Assembly (NCBI RefSeq): GCF_949987535.1
Contig: NC_080074.1
Coordinates: 30,279,478 to 30,343,477, forward strand
Length of the DNA: 64,000 bases
Direction of reading: 5' to 3'
Source: Balaenoptera acutorostrata
Taxonomy: Eukaryota; Chordata; Mammalia; Artiodactyla; Balaenopteridae
Below are positions 58,181 through 64,000 of the stretch, in pieces. How positions within the stretch are numbered: the stretch's first letter is position 1; every line of letters starts with the position of its first letter. The position numbers and the translations under genes were made by a program. Below the pieces are notes generated by a model. That model was not told the origin of the DNA and ran no database searches. It worked only from the letters and a program-made list of their open reading frames with translations.

Positions 58181-60153
58181 AGCTAGGTAAGATGGCAGAA
58201 GAGTAAGACGCGGAGATCACCTTCCTCCCCACAGATAGATCAGAAATACATCTACACGTGGAACTGCTCCAATAGAACACCCACTGAACACTGGCAGAAG
58301 ACGTCAGACCTCCCAAAAGGCAAGAAACTCTGCATGTACCTGGGTAGGGCAAAAGAAAAAAGAAACAACAGAGACAAAAGAATAGGGACGGAACTTGCAC
58401 CAGTGGGAGGGAGCTGTGAAGGAGGAAAGGTTTCCACACACTAGGAAGCCCCTTCGCGGGCAGAGACTGCGAGTGGCAGAGGGGGGAAGCTTCGGAGCCA
58501 CGGAGGAGAGCGCAGCCACAGGGGTGCGGAGGGCAAAGCGGAGAGACTCCCGCACAGAGGATCGGTGCCGACCAGCACTCACCAGCCCGAGAGGCTTGTC
58601 TGCTCACCCGCCGGGGCGGGCGGGGGCTGGGAGCTGAGGCTCGGGCTTCAGTCAGATCGAAGGGAGAGGACTGGGGTTGGCAGCGTGAACACAGCCTGAA
58701 GGGGTTAGCGCACCACGGCTAGCCGGGAGGGAGTCTGGGAAAAGGTCTGGAGCAGCTGAACAGGCAAGAGACTTTTTCTTGCCTCTTTGTTTCCTGGGGC
58801 GCGAGGAGAGGGGATTAAGAGTGCCGCCTAAACGAGCTCCAGAGATGGGCGCAAGCCGCGGCTATCAACGTGGACCCCAGAGACGGGCATGAGACGCTAA
58901 GGCTGCTGCTGCTGCCACCAAGAAGCCTGTGTGCAAGCACAGGTCACTATCCACACCTCCCCTCCCGGGAGCCTGGGCAGCCCACCACAGCCAGGATGCC
59001 GTGATCCAGAGACAACTTCCCTGGGAGACAACACGGTGCGCCTCAGGCTGCTGCAACGTCATGCCGGCCTCTGCTGCCGCAGGCTCACCCTACATCCGTA
59101 CCCCTCCCTCCCCCTGGCCTGAGTCAGCCAGAGCCACCGAATCAGATGCTCCTTTAACCCCATCCTGTCTGAGCGAAGAACAGACGCCCTCAGGCGACCT
59201 ACATGCAGAGGCGGGTCCAAATCCAAAGCTGAAACCTGGGAGCTGTGCGAACAAAGAAGAGAAAGGGAAGTCTCTCCCAGCAGCCTCAGAAGCAGCAGAT
59301 TAAAGCTCCACAAACAACTTGATGTACCTGCATCTGTGGAATACCTGAATAGACAACGAATCATCCCAAATTGAGGAGGTGGACTTTGGGAGCAAGATAT
59401 ATTATTGTATCCCCTTTTCCTCTTCTTGTGAGTGTGTATGTGTATGCTTCTGTGTGAAATTTTGTCTGTAGAGCTTTGCTTTCACCATTTGTCCTAGGGT
59501 TCTGTCCGTCCGTTTTTTTAACTTAAAAAATTTTTTTTCTTAATAATTATTTTTTATTTTTTTATTTTAAGAACTTTATTTTATTTTATCTTACTTTATT
59601 TTATTTTATCCTCTTTCTTTTTTTTCTTTCTATTTTTTCTCCCTTTTATTCTGAGCCGTGTGGATGACAGGCTCTTGGTGCTACAGCCAGGCATTAGGGC
59701 TGTGCCTCTGAGGTGGGAGAGCCAACTTCAGGACACTGGTCCACAAGAGACCTCCCAGCTCCACGTAATACCAAACGACAAAAATCTCACAGAGATCTCC
59801 ATCTCAACACCAAGACCCAGGTCCACTCAACGACCAGCAAGCTATAGTGCTGGACACCCTATGCCAAACAACTAGCAAGACAGGAACACAGCCCCATCCA
59901 TTAGCAGAGAGGCTGCCTAAAATCATAGTAAGGCCACAGACACCCCATAACACACCACCAGACGTGGACCTGCCCACCAGAAACACAAGACCCAGCCTCA
60001 TCCACCAGAACACAGGCACTAGTCCCCTCTACCAGGAAGCCTACACAACCTACTGAACCAAACTTAGCCACTGGGGACAGATACCAAAAACAACAGGAAC
60101 TACGAACCTGCAGCCCGCAAAAAGGAGACCCCAAACACAGTAAGATAAGCAAA
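58181..60153 (+). promoter_or_regulatory. L1-D 5' UTR (L1 promoter region)
   Basis: It begins 'agctaggtaagatggcag' and continues with the GC-rich block shared with L1-C, a T-rich tract at about 59505-59645, then the block shared by all four L1 copies (59650-60153). Frames on either strand here are short or cross element borders. Confidence 0.8.
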
Positions 60154-61047
60154 ATGAGAAGACAGAAAAACACACAGCAGATGAAGGAGCAAGGTAAAAA
60201 CACACTAGACCTAACAAATGAAGAGGAAATAGGCAGTCTACCTGAAAAAGAAGTCAGAATAATGATAGTAAAGATGATCCAAAATCTTGGAAATAGAATA
60301 GACAAAAGGTAAGAAACATTTAACAAGGACCTAGAAAAACTAAAGAGGAACCAAGCAACGATGAAAAACACAATAAATGAAATTAAAAATACTCTAGAAG
60401 GGATCAATAGCAGAATAACTGAGGCAGAAGAACGGATAAGTGACCTGGAAGATAAAATAGTGGAAATAACTACTGCAGAGCAGAATAAAGAAAAAAGAAT
60501 GAAAAGAACTGAGGACAGTCTCAGAGACCTCTGGGACAACATTAAATGCACCAACATTTGAATTATAGGGGTCCCAGAAGAAGAAGAGAAAAAGAAATGG
60601 ACTGAGAAAATATTTGAAGAGATTATAGTTGAAAACTTCCCTAATATGGGAAAGGAAATAGTTAATCAAGTCCAGGAAGTGCAGAGAGTCACATACAGGA
60701 TAAATCCAAGGAGAAACACACCAAGACACATATTAATCAAACTATCAAAAATTAAATATAAAGAAAACATATTAAAAGCAGCAAGGGAAAAACAACAAAT
60801 ACCACACAAGGGAATCCCCATAAGGTTAACAGCTGATCTTTCAGCAGAAACTCTGCAAGCCAGAAGGGAGTGGCAGAACATATTTAAAGTGATGAAGGAG
60901 AAAAACCTACAACCAAGATTACTCTACCCAGCAAGGATCTCATTCAGATTTGATGGAGAAATTAAAACCTGTACAGACAAGCAACAGCTGACAGAGTTCA
61001 GCACCACCAAACCAGCTTTACAACAAATGCTAAAGGAACTTCTCTAG
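60154..61047 (+). pseudogene. L1-D ORF1, one frame with two nonsense codons
   Basis: The ATG at 60154 opens a frame of 298 codons (297 residues plus stop) ending at 61047. The coiled coil is clear ('ITEAEERISDLEDKIVEITT', about codons 88-107), followed by the RNA-recognition region and the C-terminal domain ('ARISFRFDGEIKTCTDKQQL'). No frameshift is seen. It is interrupted by TAA at 60310-60312 (expected CAA) and TGA at 60559-60561 (expected CGA), both consistent with single C-to-T changes. Confidence 0.92.
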
Positions 61048-61105
61048 GCAAGAAACACAAGAGAAGGAAAACACCTACAATAACAAACCCAAAACATTTA
61101 AGAAA

Positions 61106-64000
61106 ATGGGAATAGGAACATACATATCGATAATTACTTTAAATGTAAATGGATTAAATGCTCCCACCAAAAGACACAGGCTGGCTGAATGGATACAAAA
61201 ACAAGACCCATATATATGCTGTCTACAAGAGACCCATTTCAGACCTAGGGACACATATAGACTGAAAGTGAGGAGATGGAAAAAGATATTCCATGCAAAT
61301 GGAATCAAAAGAAAGCTGGAGTAGCAATTCTCATATCAGACAAAATAGACTTTAAAATAAAGACTATTACAAGAGACAAAGAAGGACACTATATATTGAT
61401 CAAGGGATCAATCCAAGAAGAAGACATAACAATTGTAAATAATTTATGCACCCAACATAGGAGCACCTCACTACATAAGGCAAATACTAACAGCCATAAA
61501 AGGGGAAATCGACAGTAACACAATCATAGTAGGGGACTTTAACACCCCACTTTCACCAATGGACAGATCATCCAAAATGAAAATAAATAAGGAAACACAA
61601 GCTTTAAATGATACATTAAACACGATGGACTTAATTGATATTTATAGGACATTCCACCCAAAAACAACAGAATACACATTTTTCTCAAGTGCTCATGGAA
61701 CATTCTCCAGGATAGATCATATCTTGGGTCACAAATCAAGCCTTGGTAAATTTAAGAAAATTAAAATCGTATCAAGTATCTTTTCTGACCACAACACTAT
61801 ATGACTAGATATCAATTACAGGAAAAGATCTGTAAAAAATACAAACACATGGAGGCTACACAATACACTACTTAATAACGAAGTGATCACTAAAGAAATC
61901 AAAGGGGAAATCAAAAAATACCTTGAAACAAATGACAATGGAGACATGATGACCCAAAACCTATGGGATGCAGCAAAAGCAGTTCTAAGAGGGAAGTTTA
62001 TAGCAATAAAAGCCTACCTCAAGAAATAGGAAACATCTCGAATGAACAACCTAACCTTGCACCTAAAGCAATTAGAGAAAGAAGAACAAAAAACCCCCAA
62101 AGTTAGCAGAAGGAAAGAAATCATAAAGATCAGATCAGAAATAAATGAAAAAGAGATGAAGGAAACAATAGCAAAGATCAATAAAACTAAAAGCTGGTTC
62201 TTTGAAAAGATAAACAAAATTGATAAACCATTAGCCAGACTCATCAAGAAAAAAAGGGAGAAGACTCAAATCAACATCATTCTCAATGGTGAAAAACTGA
62301 AACCATTTCCACTAAGATCAGGAACAAGACAAGGTTGCCCACGCTCACCGCTATTATTCAACATAGTTTTGGAAGTTTTAGCCACAGCAATCAGAGAAGA
62401 AAAAGAAATAAAAGGAATCCAAATCGGAAAAGAAGAAGTAAAGCTGTCACTGTTTGCAGGTGTCATGATACTATACACAGAGAATCCTAAAGATGTTACC
62501 AGAAAACTACTAGAGCTAATCAATGAATTTGGTAAAGTAGCAGGATACAAAATTAATGCACAGAAATCTCTTGCATTCCTATACACTAATGATGAAAAAT
62601 CTGAAAGTGAAATTACGAAAACACTCCCATTTACCTTTGCAACAAAAATAATAAAATATCTAGGAATAAACCTACCTAAGGAGACAAAAGACCTGCATGC
62701 AGAAAATTATAAGACACTGATGAAATAAATTAAAGATGATACAAACAGATGGAAAGATATACCATGTTCTTGGATTGGAAGAATCAACATTGTGAAAATG
62801 ACTCTACTACCCAAAGCAATCTACAGATTCAATGCAATCCCTATCAAAATATCACTGGCATTTTTCACAGAACTAGAACAAAAAAATTCACAATTTGTAT
62901 GGAAACACAAAAGACCCCGAATAGCCAAAGCAATCTTGAGAAAGAAAAACGGAGCTGGAGGAATCAGGCTCCCTGACTTCAGACTATACTACAAAGCTAC
63001 AGTAATCAAGACAGTATGGTACTGGCACAAAAACAGAAATATAGATCAATGGAACAGGATAGAAAGCCCAGAGATTAACCCACGCACATATGGTCACCTT
63101 ATCTTTGATAAAGGAGGCAAGCATATACAGTGGAGAAAAGACAGCCTCTTCAATAAGTGGTGCTGGGAAAACTGGACAGGTACATGTAAAAGTATGAAAT
63201 TAGAACACTCCCTAACACCATACACAAAAATAAACTAAAAATGGATTAAAGACCTAAATGTAAGGCCAGAGACTATAAAACTCTTAGAGAAAAACATAGG
63301 CAGAACACTCTATGACATAAATCACAGCAAGATCCGTTTTGACCCAGCTCCTAGAGAAATGGAAATAAAAACAAAAATAAACAAAAATGGACCTAATGAA
63401 ACTTAAAAGCTTTTGTACAGCAAAGGAAACCATAAACAAGACAAAGAGACAACCCTCAGAATGGGAGAAAATATTTGTAAATGAAGCAATTGACAAAAGA
63501 TTAATCTCCAAGATTTACAAGCAGCTCATGCAGCTCAATATCAAAAAAACAAACAACCCAATCCAAAAATGGGCAGAACACCTAAATAGACATTTCTCCA
63601 AAGAATACATACAGAATGCCAACAAACACATGAAAGAATGCTCAACATCACTAATCATTAAAGAAATGCAAATCAAAACTACAATGAGATATCGTCTCAC
63701 ACCGGTCAGAATGGCCATCATCAAAAAATCTAGAAACAATAAATGCTGGAGAGGGTGTGGAGGAAAGGGAACACTCTTGCACTGTTGGTGGGAATGTAAA
63801 TTGATACAGCCACTATGGAGAACAGTATGGAGGTTCCTTAAAAAACTACAAATAGAACTACCATACGACCCAGCAATCCCACTACTGGGCATATACCCTG
63901 AGAAAACCATAATTCAAAAAGAGTCATGTACCAAAATGTTCATTGCAGCTCTATTTACAATAGCCAGGACATGGAAGCAACCTAAATGTCCATCATCAGA
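61106..64000 (+). pseudogene. L1-D ORF2 remnant, partial (window end)
   Basis: Endonuclease: 'LNVNGLNAPTKRHRLAEW' near the start, 'KAGVAILISDKIDF' (in 61276-61518, a shifted frame), GDFN near 61537, 'SRIDHILGHKSSLG' and SDHN (61559-61804). A missing A near 61300 and an extra A near 61441 shift the frame and shift it back. Frame 62042-62728 jumps from 'KKREKTQIN' straight to '[11 protein letters not shown]', skipping the fingers and motif A, and FADD is FAGV. The C-terminal region continues at 62792-63238 and, out of frame, to the edge. Confidence 0.92.

Larger units (their letters stand above)
58181..64000 (+). mobile_element. L1-D: long L1, plus strand, cut by the window end
   Basis: 5' UTR 58181-60153, ORF1 60154-61047, ORF2 from 61106 to the window edge. 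By comparison with L1-C about 0.55 kb (ORF2 end and 3' UTR) lies outside. It carries an in-frame deletion of about 747 bp in the reverse transcriptase. The GC-rich 5' UTR keeps many CpGs, which suggests it is younger than L1-A and L1-B. Confidence 0.95.

Noticed and set aside
57765..58607. 280-codon minus-strand open frame
   Set aside because: It runs across a target site, an entire SINE in antisense and the L1-D 5' UTR. GC-rich repeat sequence with few stops explains it; no domain.
58304..58607. Antisense frame in the L1-D 5' UTR, reminiscent of primate L1 ORF0
   Set aside because: The equivalent part of L1-C does not keep a matching frame, so there is no sign of selection.
59901..60557. 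218-codon minus-strand frame
   Set aside because: Antisense of L1-D 5' UTR and ORF1.
1..64000. CRISPR array, operon or bacterial mobile system
   Set aside because: No regularly spaced repeats and no prokaryotic gene density; all signals are of a mammalian genome.
1..64000. Ruminant origin (cattle, sheep)
   Set aside because: The SINE bodies and L1 5' UTR fit whales better, and no BovB-type LINE or Bov-A SINE was recognised. This is a judgement by eye.

Overview
This window reads as intergenic mammalian DNA, almost certainly from a cetacean. Two sequence facts support that. First, it carries several tRNA-derived SINEs of the CHR type (head 'cttccctggtggcgcagtgg', B box 'ggttcgagccc', A/T-rich tail); the copies at 8.4, 30.9 and 57.8 kb have the GC-rich body I associate with whale and dolphin genomes. 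Second, it carries long L1 copies whose 5' UTR, ORF1 and ORF2 resemble the cetacean L1 lineage. Ruminant-specific repeats such as BovB were not seen. The species cannot be told from this window. I found no convincing host protein-coding exon, no structural RNA gene, no CRISPR array and no operon. Every longer reading frame lies inside a transposon (sense or antisense) or looks like chance.

Layout: 0-2 kb is an old antisense L1 interrupted by a SINE. 2-10.7 kb is AT-rich sequence with ancient MIR, L2 and MER20 remnants and one SINE inserted in the MER20. 10.7-18.6 kb is a nest: an old L1 3' UTR was split by a 5.8 kb younger L1 (L1-A, minus strand), followed by L2 pieces and a CHR-2-like SINE. 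18.6-30 kb is mostly unique AT-rich DNA with a 152-bp L1 tail insertion, LTR-like remnants and a mosaic of ancient L1 parts. 30-41.3 kb holds L1-B (minus, with a large internal deletion and a SINE inside), an ERV LTR-like segment, and L1-C (plus, essentially full length, 7.3 kb). L1-B and L1-C lie head to head. 41.3-57.7 kb is largely unique or anciently repetitive (L2, MIR, MER5-like, an ERVL-type solo LTR). 57.8-64.0 kb is a young SINE abutting the 5' end of L1-D (plus), which runs off the window end.

The 'genes' here are the two L1 proteins. ORF1p is an RNA-binding chaperone and ORF2p an endonuclease plus reverse transcriptase; together they copy L1 RNA and also mobilise the SINEs. All four L1 copies are broken. 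L1-A has lost the FADD catalytic motif and hides two compensating frameshifts. L1-B lacks the reverse transcriptase domain. L1-C keeps FADD but has a damaged endonuclease and frameshifts. L1-D has an in-frame deletion of about 747 bp in the reverse transcriptase and a mutated FADD. The window is best used as a record of nested insertions: several have clear target-site duplications that give relative ages. I did not find a previously undescribed functional system.
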